A stretch of 64,000 bases of DNA, from positions 4,578,870 to 4,642,869 of the forward strand of contig NZ_CP132480.1 in the NCBI RefSeq assembly GCF_030770395.1, written 5' to 3'. Position numbers and translations under genes: made by a program. A model generated the notes under the pieces. That model ran no database searches, was not told the DNA's origin, and was given only the letters and a program-made list of their open reading frames with translations. Source of the stretch: Telluria beijingensis (GTDB lineage: Bacteria > Pseudomonadota > Gammaproteobacteria > Burkholderiales > Burkholderiaceae_D). Below are positions 26,401 to 34,413 of this stretch, piece after piece (positions within the stretch are counted from its first letter, which is position 1; each line of letters opens with the position of its first letter).

Positions 26401-27920
26401 GGCATCTCGAGGTAGATGTCGTTATTGGTGCTCGACCTTTGCGCGTACAGGTCGAGGTCACCGTCGCCGTCGAAATCGACGGCCCGGAACTGGCTCAGGT
26501 TCAGGCTGGCCGTCAAGGGGACGGTGATCTTCGTCGACGCCGCAAACGCGCCGCCCACGTTCTCGTAGAACAGGGCCTGGGCGGCAATGCCGTCCTTCTG
26601 GACCAGCAGATCCAGGTCGCCGTCGCCGTCGAAATCGCCGGCGAGGAACAGGTTCGCCAGGGATGCGCCGGTGAATTCCGGGACCGGGTTCGGCGCCACG
26701 GTGAAGGCACTGCCATCGTTGCGCAGGTAGATATCGTTGACGATGGCGGTGTCGCCGTTCTGGTTTTCCACCGGCTGGTAGTAGTCGAGCAGGCCGTCGC
26801 CATCGAAATCGACGAGCTTGCCGAGGTCCAGCGACGCCCCTGGCGCCGCGGGGAACGTCACCTTGGTCGATTGCACGAAAGTTCCGCCGACGTTTTCGTA
26901 GAATACCGGGGCGCTGCCCGGGCCATTATCCTGGCGCAGCAGGTCCTCGTCGCCGTCGCCGTCCAAATCGCCGACAAGGCACAGCGTAGTGTTCGACGCC
27001 AGCGTGTATTCGGGAACGGGAGGGGTGGCGCTGGAGAAGGTGCCGCGGTCGTTGACCAGATAGATGTCGGCCCGGCTGCCTTGGAGGGGCAGGTAGATAT
27101 CGACATCGCCGTCGCCGTCGAAGTCGACCAGCCTGACGGCGGCGAGGTTGGCGTCGACCAGTTCGGCGATCGTCGTCGCCGACTCGGTCAGCACGCCATT
27201 GTCGTTCACGAATAGCACCCCGGCGCTGGCGGCGCCCCAACCGGTCTGGCGGATCAGGTCCATGTCGCCGTCGCCGTCGAAATCAGCCACCAGCGCCGTC
27301 GATGACGTGCCGGTGACGAATTCCGGGTAAGGCGCCGGCGCGATGCGGACATACGCCCGCGACGCCGCGTCCAACGCACCGTCCAGCGCCGCCAGCGCGG
27401 ATTGCGGCACCAGGTTGGCGGCGTCGATGGCGCCGGTATGGTATTCCAGTACCCAGTTGCCGCCCAGTGCCGCATTGCTGCTGCGGTCAAGCGATGCGGC
27501 GACGTCGGCGCCGGTGGCCGCAGCCAGCGCCTCGACGAGCGCGCGGCCATCGTCCGATGCGGCGATGTCGCAGCCGTACAGCAGCAGGTCGGCGCCGGGC
27601 GCCAGTGCGTCACGGATTTCCGACAGTTGCGTCATGAAGCCGCCGATCGTGTCGACCGTCAGTTGCGTGCTGCCGAGCGACAGCGTGCCAGCGGCGCCGT
27701 GGCTGACGATGCCGACCGATGCGATGCCGGAGCGGCCTTCGAGGGCGGCGGCGAGCTGGGCGAATCCGTCTTGTTCGCTATCGATGTAGATGGTCTCGGT
27801 GCCTGCCGGGAGGGCTGCGGCCAGCGCGGCGTGGCCGGAGACGGCGCGGTCGATGAAGACGATATGGGCGTTGGTGGCTGCGGGCTCGGTGGCGGCGGTC
27901 GGCGGGACGGAACGGGTCAT
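20490..27920 (-). CDS. Giant secreted repeat protein (DUF4347, FG-GAP, Ig/cadherin-like, DUF4214)
   Basis: A 2476-residue acidic protein without an N-terminal signal peptide, as expected of type I secretion substrates. In order: DUF4347 (~15-180, with VSHGAAG and LLYGCDIA supplying a His and a Cys); FG-GAP/VCBS calcium repeats (~200-510, many DFDGDGDxD units); Ig-like SbsA-type domain (~530-640); more Ig/cadherin-like units to ~1980 (LFAIDAATGALTF, LFLIDAATGALRF); a short RTX tract (LGAGDDTVHGGGGNDHIDGG, ~2165-2190); and DUF4214 repeats (~2240-2470, LGRAADTAGREFWVGQ and copies). It is probably a surface or released adhesin. No ABC exporter genes are adjacent. Confidence 0.85.
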   Translation of the reverse strand: MTRSVPPTAATEPAATNAHIVFIDRAVSGHAALAAALPAGTETIYIDSEQDGFAQLAAALEGRSGIASVGIVSHGAAGTLSLGSTQLTVDTIGGFMTQLSEIRDALAPGADLLLYGCDIAASDDGRALVEALAAATGADVAASLDRSSNAALGGNWVLEYHTGAIDAANLVPQSALAALDGALDAASRAYVRIAPAPYPEFVTGTSSTALVADFDGDGDMDLIRQTGWGAASAGVLFVNDNGVLTESATTIAELVDANLAAVRLVDFDGDGDVDIYLPLQGSRADIYLVNDRGTFSSATPPVPEYTLASNTTLCLVGDLDGDGDEDLLRQDNGPGSAPVFYENVGGTFVQSTKVTFPAAPGASLDLGKLVDFDGDGLLDYYQPVENQNGDTAIVNDIYLRNDGSAFTVAPNPVPEFTGASLANLFLAGDFDGDGDLDLLVQKDGIAAQALFYENVGGAFAASTKITVPLTASLNLSQFRAVDFDGDGDLDLYAQRSSTNNDIYLEMPGAAPTLTGSSVTDGATPVAPDADIVLRFSEPVFAGAGNIYIHRASDGAVVATIAATGAAVSGSGTSEITIDPAANLTENATFYLTFDTHAFADADGMVFGKLDFTTLVRVGQDDPELVRFSTGAANAAPTLTGMSALAGGIEDTVKSVSFSDLRAAGNESDSDGSVTAFVVRAVSSGVLKIGLDPASATAWAAGSNDVIDATHLAFWTPAADANGFGATALDAFTVVARDDGGAVSATPVQVKVNVSAVNDQPTLARDTGLTAIQEDTATNPGDRVGDLILASGYADVDASDTGPTSVVISADGADPVTEGRWEYSSDGGQHWHEIGSVSPRAALMLGASAHVRFVPVAGYAGTPGALTVYATDASMTGMSSRWNGLTETRVTVDTTTAGATSPQSTSSVNWTIAVDAVNDAPLISNLDHGDDQTWIAGSAPILVDLGANAVVADSDNANFAGGTLSMRISAGRNPEDTLGLQGGASTAALSSFAPGSAITIDGKVIGTVADSARSYSVTIDLNADATPAAIATLLRHLTFSTTGYDGTRTVRVNLGDGAGGYSSNADVDISVVSSPSLSISSNLQTVKTGQQATLTLTFSAAPTGFELDDLTVAGGTVDNLQATGDARVYTATFTPSADTQDLQAAISIGAGKFSANGKENIASAAPTLITGDTLAPGVSISASKNSLKAGESATITFTFTEAPANLAGGDISFSGGNLTNLHAVSQDNKTWQATFTPTGGLASVEGSVSLAAGVYRDTAGNDGTASNVVNISADTEKPAVNAGAFTVSGATGANDTFRIGDTITVTWTGEANVDIALVAFDLRDFGGSDSVTATWVDGKWTASLPVGASGFDDTNAYVAVTVVDNAGNDTWIVVRDDISLDSRVPFVRDAAIALSGTPTGADGSYRIGDTVTATWTPGVVTTDTASVAMDFSQFGGALEVAATLVDGKWTASYTIVAATLPDGPRNVKVTATDDVGNTDSAFDASNPAIDAARPTVSAIAIVGTPAPDASSVQFLVTLSEAVTGLGQDDFVLHLADGATATIASIAGSGDAYTVTVSDIAGNGSLRLDLKAGATGIADLAGNAIADGGYTGGATHTASFNAAPAIVSNQGLEQATVKVAEGRTAVTTVQASDADQDALVYSIEGGVDAGLFAIDAATGALTFKQAPVLATGANADNGYEVRVGVSDGKGGSDSQLLNVVVDEDIDDDGRPDSEQANIGSIQTVGAGNPVATLAVADGFTLSGLGASAAPTAGLPRGVKLPLGQLDFTIGNVALGGTVEMAIYVDAGLKINAYYKQDNSGAWKNIAKSVTTVGAKTKVTFDLTDGGPLDSDREVNGSISDPGGLAIITPQITSDGGATVAAVRMEENSVAVTTVAATALGSVTYAIAGGADADLFLIDAATGALRFKAAPDYENPRDAGDGAKNNTYVVEVMASDASGSETQTLTVTVTDVDETSPQPPRPTPPAPGSATVDGVKVMTGTKQNGDGSTSQVITIPVVQPDRVDSVGDSAVADIPLAQYQGKDILAVQLPTGFGLQVEGLAAPSTAGQSLADLVREIEAHTPAGSADRASLVDGGAGYLGGLEAGMPLLVRSITPTTGGTAVGEPLVIMGQPAAPGGVRTALVIDGSGLAAGTHLQLKDIDFAAIVGAVHVSGGDGAQQLWGDSADQVLMLGAGDDTVHGGGGNDHIDGGSGIDTVLLTGGARADYSLRMKDGMLVATALTGADGIDTIVDVEIMQFGTPDTSAAGTIGRLYEAALGRAADTAGREFWVGQHAAGISMQDIAAAIVGSNEALEQQHGDAGYVEQLYESLLGRASDAEGAAFWVGQLEQGAVTRAGLALAFADSAEKLAMPSSAQMDFNHSDVATLVRMYEALFDRAPDEGGLNFWIAMHESGVTMRALAQGFLASSESAAHYAALDDAHFVAALYQTALGHGPSEAEAAQWSAMLAGGQTTRADVLLGIADSDEMIQLVGTINTSIETI

Positions 27921-28221
27921 TGGGAATCTGGCAAATGGGGTAGATTCCGGACTGTAGTTCGCTAAGTTCTATTGAGCAACATTATTCGTTCAAAACTTGT
28001 TAATCGAGGGGAAGTTGTCGAAAAGCTGCCACAGGATATCGTTGGGCATTGACAGGATGTTCATGTCGGATTATCCGGATTCGATCGGGTTGACGTCATG
28101 AGTATGCGCTGGCGGCGCACGCTGCAGGCGCCAGCAAGGCTGCAAGGCTCCGAACTCGATACCATGCCTGGCACCATCCTCGAACAAGCTCTCCGCCGAC
28201 CTATTCCCGGGCGCTGCGGCG
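27921..28221. other. Intergenic region, no firm gene
   Basis: 301 bases between the permease stop and the giant gene. Besides the promoter candidate it holds a 24-codon minus-strand frame (27990-28064, beginning MNILSMPNDILWQLFDNF) without a clear ribosome site. A second open minus-strand stretch (28071 upward, reading AESLFEDGARHGIEFGALQP) has no recognisable family. Both could be gene debris. Confidence 0.4.
27951..27979 (-). promoter_or_regulatory. Promoter candidate for giant secreted protein
   Basis: On the minus strand TTGCTC (27974-27979), 17-base spacer, TACAGT (27951-27956), ~30 nt upstream of the start codon. Matches are partial. Confidence 0.3.
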
Positions 28222-29550
28222 TTAGCGGGAAGCTGTCGTGATGCCGGGCTGCCGCCCGCTCCGCCTGAACAGGTACAGGGCCGCCCCAAGCGCACCCCAA
28301 ATGCCAAGCGCTGCATAAGGACGCCAGTCGGTCTCGAAGCCGACTGCAACCAGGCCGACCGCCATGCAGGCGCCGATGCCAGAACACCACAGCACGCCAG
28401 CCCGGCTCAAGCCGAAGCCGTCAGCCAAGCCGGGATCGGCACGCAGCGCGATCCGCGCGCACAGGCAAATGCAGAAGTATTTGACCAGCGTGGGTATGCC
28501 GATGGCGAGGAACAGGAAGGTGAGTTCAGTCGGCAGGAGCAATCCGGCGGTCGCCAGCGCGAACACCGTCAGGCACGCGATGTGAGGCGTATTCCAGCGT
28601 GGATGAACGCGCGCGAATACCGCTGGCAACGCGCCCGTCCGCCCCATGGCGTAGAGGCTCCGGCTGAATACCATGAAGATCCCGTTCATCGATTTCAGGA
28701 TTGCCATCAGCGCTGCCGCAACGACCAGTGGCTTTCCGTATGGTCCGAGCGCCACGAGAGCGGCATCCACGATCGGCGCCGTGCTCAGGCCCAGCGCTGG
28801 TGCGCCGAGCAGGCCGAGACAGGTGACTGCGACCAGCAGATAGACAGCCACGGCCGAGACGATGGACAGGACGATCCCCCGTGCCACCGTCTTGCGGCTA
28901 TCGGCGATCTCGTCCCCCAGCTCGGTGGCCGATTCGATGCCGAAGAAGAGATTGATCAGCAGGGGCAAGGCGGCCAGCACGCTCATCCAGCCATACCCAA
29001 GCAACGGTGTCACGCGTTCCGCCTGCCACTCTCCACCGCTCAGGCCAGACAGGCAGAACACGGCGAACAGGCACAGCAAGCCGCCCATCATGTACTTCTG
29101 CACATTCGACGCAATGCCGATGCCAGCCAGATTGGCGACGCCCAGCACGACGAACGACAGGAACATCGTCAGCTTTTCAGGCACCGGCACCAGCATCGCC
29201 AGGTAACGCGTCATCACCAGGGCCAGGATCACGAGCGCACCGGTATTGGCGGCGATGCGCAGCCACGAGACGGCGAATGCGACCGCCGGACTGATATACC
29301 GGCGCGGCCATTCGTAGGAAGCGCCCGAAGTCGGCAGCACCGTCCCCATGAACGCATAGGCCACGGCGATGAATCCCATCGGCAGTGCCGCGACGACGAC
29401 TGCCACCAGCAGACCGGTGCCGGCAAGCCGGGTCGCTTCGCCGAGCGCGGAAAAGATCGAAACGCCCATCGCCGACCCGAGACCCAAGGCTATGACTGCC
29501 CACAGATCCAGGTTACGCCGCAACCCCTGATTCTTTACCGCCTGTCCCAT
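28222..29550 (-). CDS. APC-family amino-acid permease
   Basis: A 442-residue inner-membrane protein with about 12 hydrophobic segments. The family landmarks are at the start (LDLWAVIALGLGSAMGVSIF, the TM1 glycine motif of amino acid-polyamine-organocation carriers), ELGDEIADSRKTVARGI (~215-231, cytoplasmic loop conserved in APC proteins) and SRSLYAMGRTGALP. It would import an amino acid or amine by proton symport. It lies downstream of the DauR-type regulator and has a 20-base palindrome 35 nt before its start, suggesting control by that regulator. Substrate not deducible. Confidence 0.85.
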   Translation of the reverse strand: MGQAVKNQGLRRNLDLWAVIALGLGSAMGVSIFSALGEATRLAGTGLLVAVVVAALPMGFIAVAYAFMGTVLPTSGASYEWPRRYISPAVAFAVSWLRIAANTGALVILALVMTRYLAMLVPVPEKLTMFLSFVVLGVANLAGIGIASNVQKYMMGGLLCLFAVFCLSGLSGGEWQAERVTPLLGYGWMSVLAALPLLINLFFGIESATELGDEIADSRKTVARGIVLSIVSAVAVYLLVAVTCLGLLGAPALGLSTAPIVDAALVALGPYGKPLVVAAALMAILKSMNGIFMVFSRSLYAMGRTGALPAVFARVHPRWNTPHIACLTVFALATAGLLLPTELTFLFLAIGIPTLVKYFCICLCARIALRADPGLADGFGLSRAGVLWCSGIGACMAVGLVAVGFETDWRPYAALGIWGALGAALYLFRRSGRQPGITTASR

Positions 29551-29584
29551 GCGCTTACCCTCAAATCAAACTGGTGACATGAGG

Positions 29585-29604
29585 ATACACAACGTTTTGT
29601 GTAT
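29585..29604. promoter_or_regulatory. Palindromic operator candidate before APC permease
   Basis: ATACACAA-CGTT-TTGTGTAT is a perfect 8+8 inverted repeat centred ~45 nt upstream of the permease ATG, close to where a promoter must lie. A YheO/DauR-type regulator is encoded next door and is the obvious candidate ligand. Confidence 0.6.
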
Positions 29605-29760
29605 TAGCTACACTTTTTGTTGCATACGGTTGGAGATATCATCGTGCCGGTTTCCAGTCCATCAGGGCTGGCGCTGCGCTCCCCCGGATGGCAGGACCGG
29701 GATCGACCGAAAACGGGACCAGCTCCAGGCCTTGACATCTGCATCTGCAAGGCGTGCCGC

Positions 29761-29793
29761 AAAAAAAAGGGCAAGTGCAGGCTGCGCTTGCCC
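29761..29793 (-). terminator. Rho-independent terminator after DauR-type regulator
   Basis: GGGCAAG/CTTGCCC stem (29769-29775 and 29787-29793) with additional inner pairing; on the minus strand it is followed by eight T residues (29768-29761). It lies ~70 nt after the regulator stop. Confidence 0.85.
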
Positions 29794-29865
29794 TCCCCGG
29801 CCCGCATGTCGCCAGCCACCGTGAACTTCGTGTGGCACGACAAACGCAAATGGCCAACCGGTTCT

Positions 29866-30615
29866 CTACGCGGTGCCGGCGTTTTCCTGCCGCAGGGCCT
29901 CGAGATAGTTGTAGATGGTGTAGCGTGAAACGCCCAGGGCGCCTGCCGCCCGTTCGACGCCGCCTTTCACGATGAACAGGCCGCGCTGCTGCATGGTCTG
30001 CACCGCGAGCGTTTTCTCACGCTTGTTCATCAGCCCAACCGGCTTGCCGTAGCGGCGCACCGCGTCACTGATAATCTCGTGCATAAGCACGTCCATTTCA
30101 GGTTTCTCCGGCTCCGGCTGCGTCGCCGGCAGCACGGGATGCAGATATTGGCCAAGCCAGGCATGTGCCATTTCAAAATTGGACATGTCGGCGTTCAGGC
30201 ACAGGGCCAGGAACGGCTCGCCGCTCGTATCACGGAAAATCACGGTGCCTGATTTCAAGGTACGGCTATCCCCGGTCACCGTGGTGTAGCCCTCGATGAT
30301 CGAGTGTACCGGCGCGCCGCGCATGGTCAGGGCCTCCTTCGCTTCGACGAATCCCTTGTCCTGCTTGGGACCGTTGAGAATCGACGCGCCGACGACCCGG
30401 CCGGATACGTGCCCGTTGGCGATCGCGATGACAGACGATTCGGGCTTGGTCAGGTCGTGCAGCACCACTTCGATGTGGGGGCCGACGATCCCTCCAAGCA
30501 TCGTGACAATGGGCTGAAGGCTGTTCAGGACGGTTTTTCGCTCAGCGATGATTTCCGGTGTCAGTTTGCGTCTTGGAGCCATGGCAGGTTTCGGCAGTAC
30601 AGTGGATTGGCCCAT
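29866..30615 (-). CDS. YheO/DauR-type PAS-HTH transcriptional regulator
   Basis: A 249-residue DNA-binding protein. Residues ~25-140 are a YheO-like PAS domain (VGPHIEVVLHDLTKPESSVI, ANGHVSGRVVG, GYTTVTGDSRTLKSGT, FLALCLNADMS). Residues ~190-243 are the matching HTH_22 region (GLFIVKGGVERAAGALGVSR, TIYNYLEALR). Members include DauR, the repressor of D-arginine use in Pseudomonas. A second start, MAPRRKLTPE at 30582, is possible; neither start has a strong ribosome site. It sits between an APC permease and the peptidase/TonB cluster and is the likely local regulator, possibly sensing an amino acid. Confidence 0.88.
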   Translation of the reverse strand: MGQSTVLPKPAMAPRRKLTPEIIAERKTVLNSLQPIVTMLGGIVGPHIEVVLHDLTKPESSVIAIANGHVSGRVVGASILNGPKQDKGFVEAKEALTMRGAPVHSIIEGYTTVTGDSRTLKSGTVIFRDTSGEPFLALCLNADMSNFEMAHAWLGQYLHPVLPATQPEPEKPEMDVLMHEIISDAVRRYGKPVGLMNKREKTLAVQTMQQRGLFIVKGGVERAAGALGVSRYTIYNYLEALRQENAGTA

Positions 30616-30690
30616 TCGGTATTAGCGGCAGATTGTCGATGTATTGTAAGAACGGGGGCCGCGTCCGGCAATCCTGTCACCGGAAAAAGA

Positions 30691-30712
30691 TGACATCTCC
30701 GACGTCATGTCA
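30691..30712. promoter_or_regulatory. Inverted repeat upstream of DauR-type regulator
   Basis: TGACAT and ATGTCA flank a 10-base spacer ~80 nt upstream of the regulator ATG, in the gap after the S10 peptidase gene. It has the spacing of a dimer site and may serve autoregulation. Confidence 0.35.
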
Positions 30713-30790
30713 GTACACCGCGTAAATGTAGCACAGCGGACGACCCCATTCGATCATGGCTCGGGTACATCATGCGCCCAACGTCACGAC

Positions 30791-32305
30791 TCATCGCGGC
30801 GGAGATTTGTCGGCATGCGCCACGAAAGCTCGGATATCGGCCGACAGCGCGCGCCGCGGTCCATCCCCGAGGTAAGGCATATGGCCTGACGCGTAATGGG
30901 CGAAGGTCGTCCTTTCGAGCGGAATTCCCGCGTGATCGACGGTGTAGCGGGCCTCGCCCAGCGTCGTCGCCAGATCATACAGCCCGGTACCGACGAACAG
31001 GCGCAGGGACTGGTTACGCCGCATCGCCACCGCCAGATCCTTCGAGAAGTCGCTGTTCGGCGCAATTCCAGCCCCCGATCCATAGTCCCACCGCCCATTG
31101 ACATCCCGGAACGAGATGACCTGGTAGGGCAAATCGATACTCACGCCGAGATCGTCGCGCAGGAACTGGTTGAATGTCGCCACGAAGGCGGGAACATATT
31201 GTCCCATGGCCGGATCGTCCGCGACCGGATCGTTGCCACTCGATGCGAGCGGCAGCGTGTAGCGCGCATCGTACATGCCGAGCTGCTGGCCTTTGTCTGC
31301 CAGCAGCGACTTGGCGAACTGGCCGGTGCCGACGCGAAGATTCTGTGCATCGATGGCACTTGCAGGTAGTCCGGTCAGTGCCGAAAGTTCGCGCACGACC
31401 GCGCTGCGCTGCGCGGCAGGGATGCCACTACCCTGGTAAAGCGCATTCAGGTAATCCGTCGAGGCAAACTTGCGCGCCGCCTCGGCCTGCACCTTCGGAT
31501 CGCAGGGCGCCGGTACCCGCCCAAAATAACATGCCGTTGCCGCCAGCGTGGGCAGTGCGTTGACGTAGGAGAGGTCGTCGTTGCCGGTCATGCGCATGGC
31601 CTGGCCAAGCATGATGACGCCGTCCAGCGTGATGCCGTTCATCGCGCCGGTCTCGGTCGGCCCGCCGGCCAGATAACGCGCCACCATCGCAGCCCTGATG
31701 GTGCCATAGCTCTCTGCCAGCAGGAATTTGGGAGAATTCCAGCGCCCGTGCCGGCGCAACCAGTCCTCGATGACGCCGGCCGTCGCCTTCGCGTCGGCCT
31801 TGACGCCATAGAATTGCTCGGGTTTCCCGTCAGGCAGGATGCGGCTCAAGCCGGTGCCGGGCGTATCGATCAGCACGATGTCGGCGACATCGAGCGGACT
31901 CTCGGCGTTATTTACGGTCCGAAACGGTGGAACGGTCCGCATGGCGGGCGGATCTGCAATATCCACCCGCTTCGGTCCGACAAAACCGATATTGAGCCAG
32001 ATCGATGCCGAGCCCGGCCCACCGTTGAACACGAACAGCACCGGCCGCTGCACGCCCTTGGGCACATCGGAACGGACATAGCTGATGGTATAGATGCTTG
32101 CAGCGCGCTTCCCTGCCCCGTCGAGCGCGAAGAATTCCTCTACCGTGGAGCGGTAACGAACAGCTTTCCCGCCGATGCTCGCCTGGCCGTCCGCGACGAA
32201 ACGCTGCCCCGCCTCTCCAGCCGGGCTCGCTGCCGACGCGATGCCCATCGATGCGAGGGCGATCGCGCACACGCCGACAATATTCCTGATCATGATTTTC
32301 TTCAT
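30791..32305 (-). CDS. Exported S10 serine carboxypeptidase, copy 1
   Basis: A 504-residue protein with a signal peptide (MKKIMIRNIVGVCAIALASM, cut after ASA). The S10 fold is clear: LFVFNGGPGSASIWLNIGF oxyanion region, nucleophile Ser in LLAESYGT (~195), Asp near GTGLYDLATT and His in ASGHMPYL (~476). The nucleophile elbow reads AESYG, not the usual GESYG found in the second copy. It would remove C-terminal residues from peptides in the periplasm. It lies 23 nt downstream of the amidohydrolase in one minus-strand operon. It is the last peptidase gene before the regulator. Confidence 0.88.
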   Translation of the reverse strand: MKKIMIRNIVGVCAIALASMGIASAASPAGEAGQRFVADGQASIGGKAVRYRSTVEEFFALDGAGKRAASIYTISYVRSDVPKGVQRPVLFVFNGGPGSASIWLNIGFVGPKRVDIADPPAMRTVPPFRTVNNAESPLDVADIVLIDTPGTGLSRILPDGKPEQFYGVKADAKATAGVIEDWLRRHGRWNSPKFLLAESYGTIRAAMVARYLAGGPTETGAMNGITLDGVIMLGQAMRMTGNDDLSYVNALPTLAATACYFGRVPAPCDPKVQAEAARKFASTDYLNALYQGSGIPAAQRSAVVRELSALTGLPASAIDAQNLRVGTGQFAKSLLADKGQQLGMYDARYTLPLASSGNDPVADDPAMGQYVPAFVATFNQFLRDDLGVSIDLPYQVISFRDVNGRWDYGSGAGIAPNSDFSKDLAVAMRRNQSLRLFVGTGLYDLATTLGEARYTVDHAGIPLERTTFAHYASGHMPYLGDGPRRALSADIRAFVAHADKSPPR

Positions 32306-32328
32306 CCGGTATTTTCCAGTGCTGGTAA

Positions 32329-34413
32329 CTAGTGCAGTTCGTGCCCGAACAGTGCCGCTGGTGGCGCGCTCGCCTTGTCGTCATCAAGGGGACGCGGCAG
32401 CGTGATCGCGGGAGGTGTGCTGAACGGGGTGATATTGAGGGCGGTATGGATCTCAGATGGGAAATAGATCGCTCCACCTTTCATGACCATGCGCGGCCGT
32501 TTGATGGCGCTCACGTCCTCGAGCGGATTGCCGGCCACCAGCACCAGGTCGGCGAGCTTGCCGCGCTCGAGCGTCCCAACGTCGTTGGCGCGCTGGAGGT
32601 ACTCGGAGCTGCCGAGCGTGGCCGCGCGCAGTGCCGCGGCACTGCCCATGCCGGACCTGGCGTAGAGTTCGACTTCACGCAGCAGCATGAAGCCGTTGGG
32701 ATCGTCGGTCCCCGGCAACAAGGGGATCCCATTGCGATGCAGCATGTCCATGACCTCGAGCATCTTGTCGACGCCCTTCCCGTACGCGGCATCGTCAGCC
32801 GCACTCTTGAGCGGTACATAGGTACGTTTCAGGTAGCGCTGGTAGCCGATCGGAAGGTGGCCGATGAAATCGCGATTCCAGTCGGACACCTCGCCGGCAC
32901 GGCTCATCATCAGCCGCTCGAGGATGCTGGCCGTGGTGTCGACCGATGTGCGATGTTCTTTCATCAGCGCGACTGTCCGCTGGACGCGCGGCGACCCCAG
33001 GTCCAGGTCCGCCGTGCGCGCCATCGCAGTCAGGCGCAGCGGCGAGCGGGTGTCTTCCCCCGGATTCAGCACCCACCCGAGTTCAAGCTGGTTCAGGTGG
33101 GCAATGCTGTCATAACCTTCCGCGATCACGCGGTCCGGGCTGCTGAAGGCCGGTACGTGACCCGATACGCGCAGGCCGAGCCGATGTGCCTCGGCGGCGA
33201 TCGGCTTGACCAGGTCCGGATTCATCGAGTTGTACAGCTTGACCTCGAAGTAGCCGCGATCGGCGTACCAGCGCACCGCCCTGAGCGCTTCTTCCAGGGT
33301 GGAGATGACGAAGCCGTAGCGCGCCGAATAGGGGCTCCTGCCTTCGATGAAGCCGCTCGGGGTGATCCGCGCGCCGGCGATGTCGCCGCTATCGACCAGC
33401 GGCAGGAAGTCCAGCAGGAAGGCGTTGTTATTGCCCATATCGCGCGTGGACGTCACGCCGGCGGCCAGGTTGTACAGGCCGGAGGTCAAGGTGGTGTGCG
33501 CATGCATGTCGTGCAGTCCGGGGTAGACCACGCCACCGGCGCCGTCGACGATCACCTGGTCCGGGGCGCTGCCGCCATCGCCGGGCAAGACTTGCGTGAT
33601 GCGGTCGCGCCAGACCACCAGCGTCGACAACGGCCCGACGGTGCCTGTGCGCGGATCGAATACATGGACGTTGCGCAGACGGACGGGAGCCTTGTAACGG
33701 TGCGTGATGCGGGCACTGATCGTCTTCACCCGCTCGATCTCCAGGTCGCCACCGAGCTTGAGCAAGGCAGCGGCCTGCGCCTCATGGCCCTCGCGCACGG
33801 CGACGCTGCCGGCATCGAAGGTCGCGAACAGCCGGTTCTCGCGATCCAGGATCAGATAGCCAGGCTCCATCTGCACGCCATCGATCCGGTAGACCACCAC
33901 CGGAATCGACTTGGCGCCGTGGCCGATCGCCATGTCGCGCAAGCGGACCAGCGACAGCTCGCCCGAGGGCAGCACGTCGAGCTTGCGGTCCTTGCGGGCC
34001 AATGCCGCACGGGCATAGACGCCCAGCGCCCATGGGCTGCCATCGTTGACGATGTACAGCGCCGGCTTCGCGGCGGCACGCTCGCCCTTGTCGGCCTGGC
34101 TCGACCACTGCGCCTTGCCCGCCGACCACGTGAATCGCTCGTCGACCGCCCCACCCATCAGTGAGGTGCCCTGCACCTGCCAACGGGTCGGTATGCCATC
34201 CTGCCCCAGTACGATCTCCTCCCGGTGCTTCGGACCGCGACCGTTGTTGTCGACGCGATAGTCGACCGAGACCCTGGCCCCGTCGGTCACGGCCACGATC
34301 GTGCCCACCTTCTCGCCATTGCTGACGATCGACAGCCGCTCGGTCGTCTGGGCGCCCGCCAGCGGCGCAACGCAAGCCAGGAGCAGCAAACTCCACAGAT
34401 GGGCGCGCATCAT
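32329..34413 (-). CDS. Exported amidohydrolase (imidazolonepropionase/prolidase-like)
   Basis: A 694-residue protein with a signal peptide (MMRAHLWSLLLLACVAPLAG, cut near AGA). Residues ~25-250 form a beta-rich N-terminal region not typical of the family. The metal-dependent amidohydrolase barrel follows: HDMHAHTT (HxH, ~301-304), VKLYNSMNPDLVK region, RVSGHVPAF (~417), HLNQLE and PGTDDPNG (~571, catalytic Asp). COG1228 members hydrolyse amide bonds of cyclic or dipeptide-like compounds. Its start overlaps the stop of S10 copy 2 by ATGA. Together they suggest stepwise breakdown of a peptide or N-acyl compound outside the inner membrane. Confidence 0.85.
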   Translation of the reverse strand: MMRAHLWSLLLLACVAPLAGAQTTERLSIVSNGEKVGTIVAVTDGARVSVDYRVDNNGRGPKHREEIVLGQDGIPTRWQVQGTSLMGGAVDERFTWSAGKAQWSSQADKGERAAAKPALYIVNDGSPWALGVYARAALARKDRKLDVLPSGELSLVRLRDMAIGHGAKSIPVVVYRIDGVQMEPGYLILDRENRLFATFDAGSVAVREGHEAQAAALLKLGGDLEIERVKTISARITHRYKAPVRLRNVHVFDPRTGTVGPLSTLVVWRDRITQVLPGDGGSAPDQVIVDGAGGVVYPGLHDMHAHTTLTSGLYNLAAGVTSTRDMGNNNAFLLDFLPLVDSGDIAGARITPSGFIEGRSPYSARYGFVISTLEEALRAVRWYADRGYFEVKLYNSMNPDLVKPIAAEAHRLGLRVSGHVPAFSSPDRVIAEGYDSIAHLNQLELGWVLNPGEDTRSPLRLTAMARTADLDLGSPRVQRTVALMKEHRTSVDTTASILERLMMSRAGEVSDWNRDFIGHLPIGYQRYLKRTYVPLKSAADDAAYGKGVDKMLEVMDMLHRNGIPLLPGTDDPNGFMLLREVELYARSGMGSAAALRAATLGSSEYLQRANDVGTLERGKLADLVLVAGNPLEDVSAIKRPRMVMKGGAIYFPSEIHTALNITPFSTPPAITLPRPLDDDKASAPPAALFGHELH

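Larger units (their letters stand above)
29551..29865. other. Intergenic region between regulator and permease
   Basis: 315 bases with no gene. It contains the palindrome at 29585-29604 near the permease start and the strong minus-strand terminator at 29761-29793 that ends the regulator transcript. The rest shows nothing I recognise. Confidence 0.6.

Noticed and set aside
26440-27320. Regularly repeated GTCGCCGTCG-type units, CRISPR-like at first sight
   Set aside because: They encode DFDGDGDxD calcium loops of FG-GAP repeats, lie in frame within a gene, and have no constant repeat-spacer lengths.
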